From the NCBI RefSeq assembly GCF_018128285.1, contig NZ_CP072380.1, forward strand, positions 1,550,001 through 1,614,000: 64,000 nt of DNA. The letters run 5' to 3'. The position numbers and the translations under genes were made by a program. Of this stretch, positions 47,888-56,309 are shown piece by piece. How positions within the stretch are numbered: the stretch's first letter is position 1; every line of letters begins with the position of its first letter. A model generated the notes under the pieces. The model was not told where the DNA came from and ran no database searches. It worked only from the letters and a program-made list of their open reading frames with translations. This DNA is from Atopobium sp. oral taxon 416. GTDB taxonomy: Bacteria; Actinomycetota; Coriobacteriia; Coriobacteriales; Atopobiaceae.

Positions 47888-47962
47888 GTATCGCTAAACA
47901 CGATAAGCAGTGTGTTCAATTCTACTGCACTGTCCGAACAGCAACCTGAATATAACGGCTAA

Positions 47963-48406
47963 TCAATTCTTTTTCGCCTTGAGCGCCTGAATGGTCGCTT
48001 TGAGCACCGCGGGTGCCTGTGCAGGATCCCTAAGGTCACGCACCGCTTTGTCCATCGGGCACACGTCGGTGCCGTCACGGTTTCGGATCTCCTCTACGAG
48101 TGTGTCATAGGTCGCATCGACCTGGTAGTCAGCCAGGATCTGCTTGCCGCCTTCGCCCATTACATCGCTGTGGATCGCTTTGACCTTGAGGTCGATATAG
48201 AGCATCGAGGCCGCCTTGCCGGCGATCTTGTCAGCAGCGGAATATCCCTCATAGCTCTTCCCGCTGTATAAGAGCTGCAGAAGGGGAGCGACGCCCGGTC
48301 TATCGGATTTGACGACGTCGTCGCCCTTTACCAGGACACAGCTGACGCCGGCGCTGTGCAGAATCTGGATGGCCTGTTTGAGATCCTGATTGTCAGTGGT
48401 ACCCAT
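47963..48406 (-). CDS. DUF1893-like protein
   Basis: The 147-residue cytosolic protein resembles the DUF1893 family: CVLVKGDDVVKSDRPGVAPLL at the start, ADKIAGKAASMLYI in the middle, and a cysteine in the signature VEEIRNRDGTDVCPMDKAV (about 108-126). The family resembles the cytidine-deaminase fold, but its function is unknown. The ATG at 48406 follows an AGGAGA box. It lies downstream of tRNA-Asn on the same strand but is separated by a terminator. Confidence 0.75.
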   Translation of the reverse strand: MGTTDNQDLKQAIQILHSAGVSCVLVKGDDVVKSDRPGVAPLLQLLYSGKSYEGYSAADKIAGKAASMLYIDLKVKAIHSDVMGEGGKQILADYQVDATYDTLVEEIRNRDGTDVCPMDKAVRDLRDPAQAPAVLKATIQALKAKKN

Positions 48407-48427
48407 GTGATCTCCTTTGCCAAGGCA

Positions 48428-48463
48428 TAAAAAAGGAACTCAAAGCCTGCTGCTTTAAGTTCC
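48428..48463 (-). terminator. Terminator of tRNA-Asn
   Basis: A 12-position stem with one mismatch (GGAACTTAAAGC with GCTTTGAGTTCC on the minus strand, loop AGCAG) is followed by seven Ts. It lies just after the tRNA 3' end. Confidence 0.85.
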
Positions 48464-48474
48464 CAGATGTCTAA

Positions 48475-48549
48475 TGGCTCCCCAGGTAGGGTTCGAACCT
48501 ACGACACACTGATTAACAGTCAGTTGCGCTACCACTGCGCCACTGGGGA
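48475..48549 (-). tRNA. tRNA-Asn (anticodon GTT), CCA encoded
   Basis: On the minus strand the acceptor stem pairs TCCCCAG with CTGGGGA, discriminator G, and CCA is encoded. The anticodon loop CTGTTAA carries GTT, and the T-arm is GTAGGTTCGAACCCTAC. The length is 75 bases including CCA. All three arms fold without mismatch that I can see. Confidence 0.95.
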
Positions 48550-48722
48550 ATGCAATGCATCACTTAGTATACGAAAAGTCCTGGAGGTTGCAAGGAAAAA
48601 GTTGGGGAGAAGTGATTTGAGGGGTATGAATTTATATGTTGGAAACATTCAGGCTTTCCTGTTGAGTCTTTGGACATACGTATCAACCTTTTTGCGCTGT
48701 GTTAGCATAAAGCGCAGCCAGT

Positions 48723-48728
48723 TATAAT
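48723..48728 (+). promoter_or_regulatory. Candidate -10 box upstream of wzm
   Basis: A perfect TATAAT lies 38 bases ahead of the TTG start of the ABC permease gene. No clear -35 box is found at the expected distance, so confidence is low. Confidence 0.3.
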
Positions 48729-48765
48729 TTTAAGAATCTGATACATACATGGTACGGAGGTCCCT

Positions 48766-49599
48766 TTGAGTAAGAGCGCTGGTAAAAGCTCTGGCGAAGC
48801 TGCCATTTCTGCGAAAGATGCCTGGTATCCACCACGCAAACGAGATCGTTTTATTATTCAACAGCTGGTCTCCAAAGATTTTAAGCTCCGGTACCGCCGT
48901 TCGGTTCTGGGCGTGGCCTGGTCTGTCTTGAACCCGCTGCTGATGATGATCGTTATGTCCGCGGTCTTCTCGACGTTCATGCGCTACGCGGACGACTCCA
49001 TCAGCTGCTATCCGCTGTACTTGATCATCGGTAACACCGCCTTCCAGCTGATGAGCGATGCCACGAGCACCGGTCTGCGCTCGATTATCGATGCGGCAGG
49101 CTTACTCAAGAAGGTAAAGATCAACCGTTATATCTTTCCGATCCAGAAGGTGCTCTCCGCGACGGTGAATTACCTGTTCTCGCTGATCGCCGTCTTCTGC
49201 GTTATGCTCTGGTTTCACATCCCGTTCACCCCGCTGCTGCTATTGATGCCGGTGGGCGTCGCGTTTCTGGTGGTCTTCTGCATTGGGATGTCCCTGCTCC
49301 TGTGCACCTTAGCGACATTCTTCCGCGATGTCATTCACCTGTGGGGTGTTGTCCTGACTGCCTGGACCTACGCGACCCCGTTGTTCTATCCTGAGTCCAT
49401 TTTGCCGCCGGGCATGAAGATCTTTGAGGCTGCCAATCCGATGTATTGCTACGTGGAGTGGCTTCGTGACACGATGCTCTGGGCGCGCATGCCGACGCTC
49501 AGCCTGTTTCTGCGCTGCCTTATCTTCGCGGTGCTTGCCTGCGTTATCGGCTATGCGGCCTTCCACAAGCACGAGCATAACTTTATTCTCTACATCTAG
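48766..49599 (+). CDS. Polysaccharide ABC exporter, permease (Wzm-like)
   Basis: The 277-residue ABC-2 type permease starts at TTG 48766, after GGAGG. The N-terminal amphipathic part contains LVSKDFKLRYRRSVLGVAWSV, the typical signature of O-antigen and teichoic-acid exporters, and six hydrophobic segments follow. It should pair with the ATPase encoded 88 bases downstream and move a lipid-linked glycan across the membrane. The following GlfT2-like gene suggests the cargo is a galactan. Confidence 0.9.
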   Translation: MSKSAGKSSGEAAISAKDAWYPPRKRDRFIIQQLVSKDFKLRYRRSVLGVAWSVLNPLLMMIVMSAVFSTFMRYADDSISCYPLYLIIGNTAFQLMSDATSTGLRSIIDAAGLLKKVKINRYIFPIQKVLSATVNYLFSLIAVFCVMLWFHIPFTPLLLLMPVGVAFLVVFCIGMSLLLCTLATFFRDVIHLWGVVLTAWTYATPLFYPESILPPGMKIFEAANPMYCYVEWLRDTMLWARMPTLSLFLRCLIFAVLACVIGYAAFHKHEHNFILYI

Positions 49600-49687
49600 T
49601 GGAGAGAGCCTGGTGTATCTGATTTTGTTTGATTTCTGCTAACGACGGTTGCCTGACGATAAGCAATCAGAAAGCATTGTGGGGCAT

Positions 49688-50452
49688 ATGGCTAAAAGAG
49701 TGACGTTGCCGGATGATGTGTGTATCCGCGTCGACGATGTATCGATGATCTTCAATGTAGCCAACGAGAAGTTCAATTCCCTGAAGGAGTACTTCATCGC
49801 GGCAATGCACCATGAGATCGCCTTCAAGGAATTCAGGGCTTTGGACCACATCTCATTCGATGTCCATAAGGGCGAAGCCTTTGGGCTTGTGGGCACCAAC
49901 GGCTCCGGCAAATCGACGATGCTCAAGATCATCGCCGGCGTGCTCGAAGCCTCTGAAGGCACCTGCACCGTGCAGGGCACGATCGCCCCACTGATCGAGT
50001 TGGGCGCCGGCTTCGATATGGAGCTCACCGCAGAGGAGAACATCTATCTGAACGGAGCGTTGCTCGGCTACTCCAAGGAGTTCATCGATCAGAACTTCCA
50101 AAAGATCGTGGACTTCGCAGAGCTCCAGGACTTCATGGAGATGCCGCTTAAGAACTACTCCTCCGGTATGGTCGCGCGTATCGCGTTCGCAATCGCGACG
50201 ATCACCGAACCTGATATCCTGATCGTCGATGAGACGCTGTCCGTCGGCGACTTCCTCTTCCAGAAGAAGTGTGAGAAGCGTATTCAGGAATTGGTCGAGA
50301 ACGACAACACGACAGTCCTTTTGGTCTCCCACAGTATCGAGTTGGTAAGGCGGGTCTGCTCGCGCGTTCTGTGGATCGAAAAAGGAAAACAGCGGATGCT
50401 GGGACCCTGCGGGGAAGTATGCAAGGCCTACAGTGAGCTCGCTGACAAGTAA
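49688..50452 (+). CDS. Polysaccharide ABC exporter, ATPase (Wzt-like)
   Basis: The 254-residue ATPase has Walker A GTNGSGKST (about 73-81), the Q-loop region IAPLIELGAGFD characteristic of Wzt/TagH proteins, signature NYSSGMVARIAFA, Walker B DILIVDETLSVGD and switch histidine VSHS. There is no C-terminal carbohydrate-binding domain, so substrate choice is unlikely to depend on a modified glycan end. ATG 49688 is preferred; a TTG at 49649 would add 13 residues without a ribosome site. Confidence 0.92.
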   Translation: MAKRVTLPDDVCIRVDDVSMIFNVANEKFNSLKEYFIAAMHHEIAFKEFRALDHISFDVHKGEAFGLVGTNGSGKSTMLKIIAGVLEASEGTCTVQGTIAPLIELGAGFDMELTAEENIYLNGALLGYSKEFIDQNFQKIVDFAELQDFMEMPLKNYSSGMVARIAFAIATITEPDILIVDETLSVGDFLFQKKCEKRIQELVENDNTTVLLVSHSIELVRRVCSRVLWIEKGKQRMLGPCGEVCKAYSELADK

Positions 50453-50483
50453 TAGGTATGGCGTTTTTTAAGGAACTGACTGT

Positions 50484-52346
50484 ATGGTTAATTACAAACT
50501 TGCGAATATTCTGATTGCCCCCGACGAGCTTGTAGCTCACTATACAGGACTGTATTGGCACGATAAGGAGGGTTCTGCCCGCTACGATGCCACAGACAAT
50601 GAATTAGTACTCACCGGAATTGTGGACTTTACGACCTACTTCAATGGCCTTTCAATCGAGAAGTGGCGTCATTACGCGTCCGTCGACGATATCATCCTGG
50701 AACTCACGCTTTCAGGAGATGCCTGCCAGATCTATGCGACTTCCCTTTTTGCGGACTCAGAGTATCCGGTTTTCACCAAACAGCCTCTTATGAGCTATGG
50801 TAAATCCGATATGCCACAGAAGATCCGCATCCCGCTCCCAAAGAGCACCGCGGAGATCGAAGGTTTTGCGATCATCTCCTCGGGCACCACAAAGCTCTTG
50901 GGTGGCGCTTACCACACGATGGTCGACGAGAACCGAATCCGCCCCATCAAGTTGGCGATAGCCACTACGACCTTTAAAAAAGAGGAGTACATCACCCGCA
51001 ACATTGAGGTGATCCAGGAGCACGTACTGGGCTTAGACGACCCAATTGCCAAAAACTTCCACATGTTTGTGATCGACAACGGCAGAACGCTCGATGTGGA
51101 GAAGCTTTCGAGCCCTGGGATCAGCGTGATCCCGAATGCCAACGTAGGAGGCTCTGGCGGCTTTGCACGCGGCATGATGGAGGCGCTCGATTGGAAAGCG
51201 ACCCACGTCCTTCTGATGGACGACGACGTGCGGGTGCTGCCCGAGAGCTTCAAACGCACCTTTGCACTACTTTCACTTACGAATGATCGCTACAAGGATG
51301 CGTTTATCAATGGGGCGATGCTCTCCCGTGAGGAGCCGAACCGCCAGTTTGAGGACGTCGCGGTGGTGCGCAACGGGCACTACAACGGGATCAAGGACAA
51401 CAACCTTCGGGTCGATACCTATAAGGGTATTGAGGAGAATGAATCGGTCAGTGTGGAGGTGCCACACGCCTATGGTGCCTGGTGGTACTCCTGTATCCCG
51501 GTCACGGCGATCCACAAGCACGGCTTGCCGCTGCCCTTCTTTGTGCGGTGTGACGATGTAGAATACGGCATGCGCTGCAAGCCGACCTACATGTGCATGG
51601 ACGGAATTTGCGTGTGGCACGAGCCCTTCGAGGGGAGATTCCGTGGCACGGTTGACCGCTATCAGTACGTCCGCAATTTCTTGATCATGAATGCGATGGA
51701 TGACACTGGGGACAATGGGCAGTTCATGCTCTGGCTCGAGCGGACCTTCCACATCTACCTGAGGGCGATGAACTACGACGTCTGCGATCTGATACTCGAC
51801 GGTCTTGAGGACTACCTCAAGGGTCCGAAGTTCCTGGAGAGCGTCTCCGGTGAGCGCCTGATGAAGGAGAAGGGCAAGGAGAACGAGAAGCTCCTGCCTT
51901 TAAATGAGCTCAGTCCGGAAGATCAGGAGATGTGCCGAAAGGCTCCGGCCTCACAGAATCCCTGGGTCCGCACGTCAGGTAAGCGCAGCAGCCTGCCGGC
52001 ACGGCTCTTTGAAATTGTGCCGTATGACCGGCATCTGATCCCGAATTGGCTCCTCGACCGGCAGCCGGTGGCGGTGAACTATGCACGCGGCGCCTATCCC
52101 GCTTCCCTCACCGCAGGCCACTCAGTGTTGGTCGCCTATAACCAGGACGCCACCCAGGCACACGTGCGGCGGATGAACAAACGACGCTGGCAGGCGCTCA
52201 ATGACCGTTACCACAACTTGGTGAAGGACTTCCAGATCCGTAACGCTGCAGTCGTGCAGTCCTATCTGGATGCCAAGGCCCACCTCACGAGCCGGGTGTT
52301 CTGGGAGCACTATCTGGGGCTCGAGGGGCAGGATCAGACAAAATAA
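50484..52346 (+). CDS. GlfT2-like galactofuranosyltransferase
   Basis: The 620-residue protein matches the layout of GlfT2-type enzymes, which polymerise galactofuranose from UDP-Galf: an N-terminal beta-sandwich (1-150), a GT-A domain beginning LAIATTTFKKEEYITRNI, the metal-binding DDD in LLMDDDVRVLP (about 246-248), FVRCDDVEYGMR (about 353-364), and WHEPFEGRFRG with the likely metal-ligand His (about 377). A helical C-terminal part follows. The Wzm/Wzt genes directly upstream would export or assemble the product. The sugar is inferred from family resemblance. Confidence 0.85.
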   Translation: MVNYKLANILIAPDELVAHYTGLYWHDKEGSARYDATDNELVLTGIVDFTTYFNGLSIEKWRHYASVDDIILELTLSGDACQIYATSLFADSEYPVFTKQPLMSYGKSDMPQKIRIPLPKSTAEIEGFAIISSGTTKLLGGAYHTMVDENRIRPIKLAIATTTFKKEEYITRNIEVIQEHVLGLDDPIAKNFHMFVIDNGRTLDVEKLSSPGISVIPNANVGGSGGFARGMMEALDWKATHVLLMDDDVRVLPESFKRTFALLSLTNDRYKDAFINGAMLSREEPNRQFEDVAVVRNGHYNGIKDNNLRVDTYKGIEENESVSVEVPHAYGAWWYSCIPVTAIHKHGLPLPFFVRCDDVEYGMRCKPTYMCMDGICVWHEPFEGRFRGTVDRYQYVRNFLIMNAMDDTGDNGQFMLWLERTFHIYLRAMNYDVCDLILDGLEDYLKGPKFLESVSGERLMKEKGKENEKLLPLNELSPEDQEMCRKAPASQNPWVRTSGKRSSLPARLFEIVPYDRHLIPNWLLDRQPVAVNYARGAYPASLTAGHSVLVAYNQDATQAHVRRMNKRRWQALNDRYHNLVKDFQIRNAAVVQSYLDAKAHLTSRVFWEHYLGLEGQDQTK

Positions 52347-52544
52347 ACTTACTGAATGAGTCAGGGCTTCAAAACAGTCTCCAAAGCCCTTGGCGCATGT
52401 CCTCGATACGACGGAGTTGGGGAACCGGCGAGGGTGCTCTAGCAGCTTCAAATATTATCTGTACACTTACATATTGCCTGTTCACGTCCGCTATCGCTCC
52501 GCAGATCCTCCGTCGAAATTTTTCTGAAATAATCGATTCTATCA
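52347..52544. other. Gap after the galactan cluster
   Basis: No gene is seen. AGGGCTT (52363-52369) and AAGCCCT (52384-52390) could form a 7-bp hairpin after the glfT2-like stop, but no T-run follows. The rest is AT-rich and leads into the pyrimidine promoter. Confidence 0.4.
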
Positions 52545-52573
52545 TTGAGATTTTTGACTTCGTGTCGTACAGT
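52545..52573 (+). promoter_or_regulatory. Candidate promoter of the pyr operon
   Basis: TTGAGA (52545-52550) and TACAGT (52568-52573) are spaced by 17 bases. The predicted start at about 52580 would give a roughly 140-base leader containing the attenuator-like structures. Confidence 0.5.
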
Positions 52574-52603
52574 TAGGCCAGCCTTTAAAGCGTAGTACGA
52601 GAT

Positions 52604-52702
52604 ACCCGAAAGGTGAATATGCTCAAGTTTGAGTGAAGTCTCTCACGAAAACCTTCTCGGGTGCCCTGTGCCGCGTTTGCGTGGTTCGGCACCTTATTTT
52701 TT
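52604..52702 (+). promoter_or_regulatory. pyrR leader attenuator
   Basis: Three competing structures are visible. A first hairpin pairs ACCCGAAAGGT (52604-52614) with ACCTTCTCGGGT (52651-52662). A terminator pairs GTGCCG (52668-52673) with CGGCAC (52687-52692), followed by six Ts at 52697-52702. An alternative pairs GGTGCC (52660-52665) with GGCACC (52688-52693) and overlaps both. The stretch around 52602-52615 resembles the PyrR-binding consensus at about 10 of 14 positions. PyrR, encoded immediately downstream, binds such RNA when UMP is high. Confidence 0.6.
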
Positions 52703-52717
52703 AGGAAGGGGAGACCC

Positions 52718-53263
52718 ATGAAGCAACCCAAAGCGGTCATTATGGACGCGCAGGCAATAGAGCGTGCACTCACGCGTATCGCCCATGAGATTATTGAGCA
52801 CAATGAGGGCGCTCAAAATCTGGTTGTAGTCGGGATCATCCGGCGCGGTGAGATCCTGGCCAAGGAACTGGCACAAAAGATCGATGAGATTGAGGGGGTT
52901 AAGCTCCCAATCGGCTCGCTCGATATCAGCTTCTACCGCGATGATTTCGGTATCAACAACTCACCGGTCGTGCACGCGACCAATATCCCATTCTCAATTG
53001 AGGGGGTCAATGTGATCCTCGTCGACGACGTGCTCTACACCGGGCGCACGGTCCGTTCCGCGCTCAACGCGCTGATGGACTACGGTCGCCCTAAGACCGT
53101 ACAGCTCGCCGTAATGGTTGACCGTGGCCACCGTGAGCTTCCGATCCGCGCAGACTATGTCGGAAAGAATGTCCCCTCCTCCCACGAGGAAGACGTACGG
53201 ATGAGCATCGAGCCGCTCGACGATCACACCGCCGTGGAGATTTGGAACAAGAAGGACGAGTAG
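52718..53263 (+). CDS. pyrR: PyrR bifunctional pyr operon regulator / uracil phosphoribosyltransferase
   Basis: The 181-residue RNA-binding attenuation protein of pyrimidine operons also has weak uracil phosphoribosyltransferase activity. It has the type I PRTase fold with the PRPP loop VILVDDVLYTGRTVRSAL (about 99-116) and the conserved LPIGSLDISFYRDD. ATG 52718 follows AGGAAGGGGA. Its position as first gene behind a leader with terminator supports autoregulation. Confidence 0.95.
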   Translation: MKQPKAVIMDAQAIERALTRIAHEIIEHNEGAQNLVVVGIIRRGEILAKELAQKIDEIEGVKLPIGSLDISFYRDDFGINNSPVVHATNIPFSIEGVNVILVDDVLYTGRTVRSALNALMDYGRPKTVQLAVMVDRGHRELPIRADYVGKNVPSSHEEDVRMSIEPLDDHTAVEIWNKKDE

Positions 53264-53279
53264 GCCGGAGGAGTCACCC

Positions 53280-54218
53280 ATGTTATCAATAAAAAATTTG
53301 ATTGATACCTACAGCCTCACGGCCGACGATATCACCCAGATCTTGGATACCGCTCAAGCCTTTGAGTCTGTCAACAATGCCCGCATGATCAAGAAGGTCC
53401 CTGCGCTGCGCGGCCGCACGATCGTCAACCTCTTCCTGGAGCCCTCTACCAGGACCAAGAGCTCCTTTGAGCTCGCTGAGAAGCGCCTCTCCGCAGACTC
53501 GCTGTCTGCCGGTGGATCCACCTCCTCAGTCGTCAAAGGTGAGTCACTTGCGGATACGATTCAGACGATCTCCGCGATGAACGTCGATATGTTCGTCTGC
53601 CGTGCCCGCCTAGCCGGCACTCCGCAGCGCATCACTGAGAACACCGACGCTGTCGTAATCAACGCCGGCGATGGCAAGCATCAGCACCCGACGCAGGCGC
53701 TGCTCGACCTCTACACGATCAGAAAGCACTTTGGGCATTTGGACGGCCTCAAGGTCGCTATCGTCGGTGACCTAGCGCACTCTCGCGTGTGCGGATCTTT
53801 GGCGCCGGCACTCAAGACGATGGGCGCAAAGGTGACACTCGTCGGACCCCCGACCTTCCAGGTCGATGACCCGGACTGGTTCGGCTGCCCCCAGACCGCC
53901 CACTTCGACGACGTGATCGAGGACATGGATGTGATCTACATGCTCCGCGTACAGCTGGAGCGTATGGAGGGCGCGGTCATTCCGTCACGGCGTGAATACA
54001 ACCGCCTCTACGGCCTCGATATGACCCGCGTCAACCGGATGAAGGACAACGCAATCATCTGCCACCCGGGTCCCGTGAACCGCGGTATGGAGATCAATGC
54101 GGATGTCGTGGAGTGCAGCCGTTCGCGCATCCTGAACCAGGTCAACGCCGGTGTGCTGACCCGTATGGCCGAGATGTACTTACTTCTAGGAGGAGACAAA
54201 GATGGCCTATCTGCTTAA
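53280..54218 (+). CDS. pyrB: Aspartate carbamoyltransferase, catalytic subunit
   Basis: The 312-residue enzyme joins carbamoyl phosphate and aspartate, the second step of UMP synthesis. The carbamoyl-phosphate motif is EPSTRTKSSFELA (about 50-62); GDGKHQHPTQALLDLYTI and HPGPVNRGMEI follow. No pyrI-type regulatory subunit is present. It overlaps pyrC by 17 bases. Confidence 0.97.
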   Translation: MLSIKNLIDTYSLTADDITQILDTAQAFESVNNARMIKKVPALRGRTIVNLFLEPSTRTKSSFELAEKRLSADSLSAGGSTSSVVKGESLADTIQTISAMNVDMFVCRARLAGTPQRITENTDAVVINAGDGKHQHPTQALLDLYTIRKHFGHLDGLKVAIVGDLAHSRVCGSLAPALKTMGAKVTLVGPPTFQVDDPDWFGCPQTAHFDDVIEDMDVIYMLRVQLERMEGAVIPSRREYNRLYGLDMTRVNRMKDNAIICHPGPVNRGMEINADVVECSRSRILNQVNAGVLTRMAEMYLLLGGDKDGLSA

Positions 54219-55497
54219 AGGTGCTCATGTGGTCGACCCGCAGGTGGGTCTCGACGATGTTGTGGACGTGCTGATCGACGGCACGACAATCGCGGAGGTG
54301 GGGGAGAACCTCGAGCCTCCTGCGGACGCCGAGATCATCGATGCAACCGGCAAGTATCTGGTCCCGGGTCTTGTGGACATGCACGTGCACTTCCGTGATC
54401 CGGGCTTCGAGTACAAAGAGACGATCGACACTGGCAGCCGTGCCGCGGCGCACGGTGGCTTCACCGATGTGGCGACGATGCCGAACACGGACCCGGTGAC
54501 GGACACCGGCGCAGAGATCCGCTATCAGATCGACCGTGGCCGCCACGCTGGCTTGGTCCACATCCGCCCGATCGGCGCACTTACCCGTGACGAGAAAGGC
54601 AAAGCCTTGGCAGAGATCGGGGACATGGTGATGGAGGGGGCCTGCGCCTTCTCCGACGATGGACATGGCGTGCAGAGTGCGGGGATAATGAGGACATGCA
54701 TGGAGTACGTCTCGCAGTTCAACCGCACGGTGCTTGCACACTGCGAGATTGAGTCCTTGACCGCCAACGGCGTCATCAATGAGGGTAAGGCCTCCACCCG
54801 CCTTGGCATGTTCGGTATTCCGGCTCTGGGCGAAGAGCTTGAGATCTACCGCGACATCGAGCTCGTCCGCCTCACCAATTGCCGCTACCACGTGTGCCAC
54901 ATCTCCACCCGTAAGGGCCTGAACCTCGTGCGCCACGCGAAGCTGCAGGGGATGCCGGTCACCTGTGAGGTCACGCCGCACCATCTGTTCCTCAACGAGG
55001 ACGATATCACCGATGCCTACAATACCAACCTCAAAATGAACCCGCCGCTGAGGCCAAAGAGCGATATGCAAGCCATGCAGGAAGGGCTGATCGATGGCTC
55101 CATCGACTGCGTCGTCACCGATCACGCCCCGCACGCGCCCCACGAGAAGGACTGCGAGTGGGAGATCGCCTATCCAGGTACTGTGGGTCTCGAAACGAGT
55201 CTGCCCTTGATCCTCACGCACCTCGTGCTGCCAGGCAAGATGAGCTGGAATCGGATGGTTGAGGTCATGGCGGTGAACCCGAGAGAGATCCTGACGCTTT
55301 CAGAAGTCAAGATCCAGGCAGGCGGCAAAGCCGACCTCACCCTGATCGACCCGAGAAAGGAGATCGAGGCCACCCCGGACTACCTGCAGGGTAAGGCGAA
55401 AAATTCCGCCTTCCTGGGCCAGATGCTGACTGGCGCAGCCTCAGATGTCTTCTGTTCAGGCAAACGAACACTGACCGATGGGGTGGTGACAAAATGA
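54202..55497 (+). CDS. pyrC: Dihydroorotase
   Basis: This 431-residue zinc amidohydrolase cyclises carbamoyl aspartate. Metal ligands are visible in VDMHVHFRDPGFEYKE (about 56-71), HCEIE, HVCHIST and the late Asp in CVVTDHAPHAPHEK. The length and motifs fit the class I type. ATG 54202 follows AGGAGGAGAC inside the end of pyrB. Confidence 0.97.
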   Translation: MAYLLKGAHVVDPQVGLDDVVDVLIDGTTIAEVGENLEPPADAEIIDATGKYLVPGLVDMHVHFRDPGFEYKETIDTGSRAAAHGGFTDVATMPNTDPVTDTGAEIRYQIDRGRHAGLVHIRPIGALTRDEKGKALAEIGDMVMEGACAFSDDGHGVQSAGIMRTCMEYVSQFNRTVLAHCEIESLTANGVINEGKASTRLGMFGIPALGEELEIYRDIELVRLTNCRYHVCHISTRKGLNLVRHAKLQGMPVTCEVTPHHLFLNEDDITDAYNTNLKMNPPLRPKSDMQAMQEGLIDGSIDCVVTDHAPHAPHEKDCEWEIAYPGTVGLETSLPLILTHLVLPGKMSWNRMVEVMAVNPREILTLSEVKIQAGGKADLTLIDPRKEIEATPDYLQGKAKNSAFLGQMLTGAASDVFCSGKRTLTDGVVTK

Positions 55498-56309
55498 GTA
55501 CCCAGGATATGCCTCACCTTGCCCCCTATACCGTGCGCGAGCGCCACCATGTAGGGGAGCATGTGTGGGAGATCTGGATCAGCACCGACGAGGCGATCCT
55601 CGCCGCCTTAAAGCCAGGTATGTTCGTCGATGTCGCGGTGCCGGGCGACCCCCGTCACTTGGTGAGGATCCCCTTGTCCTACTACGATATGGACCTGCAC
55701 CGCAGCTACCTCAAGCTCTATGTAGTGAATGTGGGTGAAGGTACCAAGCGCTTCTGCCACCAGAAGGTCGGCTCTGGCGCCACCCTGATCGGCCCTCTGG
55801 GCCACGGGTGGGAACTGCCAAAGGATACAGAGCATCCCGCGCTTCTTGTCGCCGGTGGCTCCGGCGCGGCTCCGATCTACGCTGCTGCGCGAATGTTTGT
55901 AACAGGAGGCATCGACTGCGATGTCGTGATGGGCGCGCAGAGCGGCACCCGCTTCTGGCACGAGGGCGCCGCACAGCTGGCGACACTCGATAGCAGCGCT
56001 GATGTACAGGTGTTCCCGGCGACTGATGACGGGAGCTACGGCTTCCACGGGTTCCCGACCCAGTTGATGGAGCGTCTGGTCGAAAAGAAGATCTACGGGT
56101 CGGTTCTGTGCTGCGGCCCGAACTCCCTGATGGGGGGCGTCGCGACAATCGCTGCCCGTGAGCACATCCCGTGCCAGGTGTCGCTGGAGAGGGTGATGGC
56201 GTGCGGGTTCGGGGCCTGCAATACCTGCTCGGTCGCGATGAAGGACGGCTCGGTGGCCTCCTGCTGCCAGGATGGTCCGGTCTTTGACGCCGAGGAGGTG
56301 GAGTGGTGA
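55494..56309 (+). CDS. pyrK: Dihydroorotate dehydrogenase electron transfer subunit
   Basis: The 271-residue flavin and iron-sulfur subunit passes electrons from dihydroorotate dehydrogenase 1B to NAD. It has a ferredoxin-reductase-like FAD domain (RIPLSYYDMD), a nucleotide-binding stretch LLVAGGSGAAPIYAAAR, and the [2Fe-2S] ligands in CGFGACNTCSVAM plus a later Cys in SCCQDGPVF. ATG 55494 overlaps the pyrC stop (ATGA). Confidence 0.94.
   Translation: MSTQDMPHLAPYTVRERHHVGEHVWEIWISTDEAILAALKPGMFVDVAVPGDPRHLVRIPLSYYDMDLHRSYLKLYVVNVGEGTKRFCHQKVGSGATLIGPLGHGWELPKDTEHPALLVAGGSGAAPIYAAARMFVTGGIDCDVVMGAQSGTRFWHEGAAQLATLDSSADVQVFPATDDGSYGFHGFPTQLMERLVEKKIYGSVLCCGPNSLMGGVATIAAREHIPCQVSLERVMACGFGACNTCSVAMKDGSVASCCQDGPVFDAEEVEW

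Noticed and set aside
48475-48549. tRNA-Asn as an integration site for the neighbouring mobile DNA
   Set aside because: No duplicated tRNA 3' end is seen in the window, and IS607 elements do not use tRNA genes. The nearest mobile element is about 700 bases away with an ordinary gene between.
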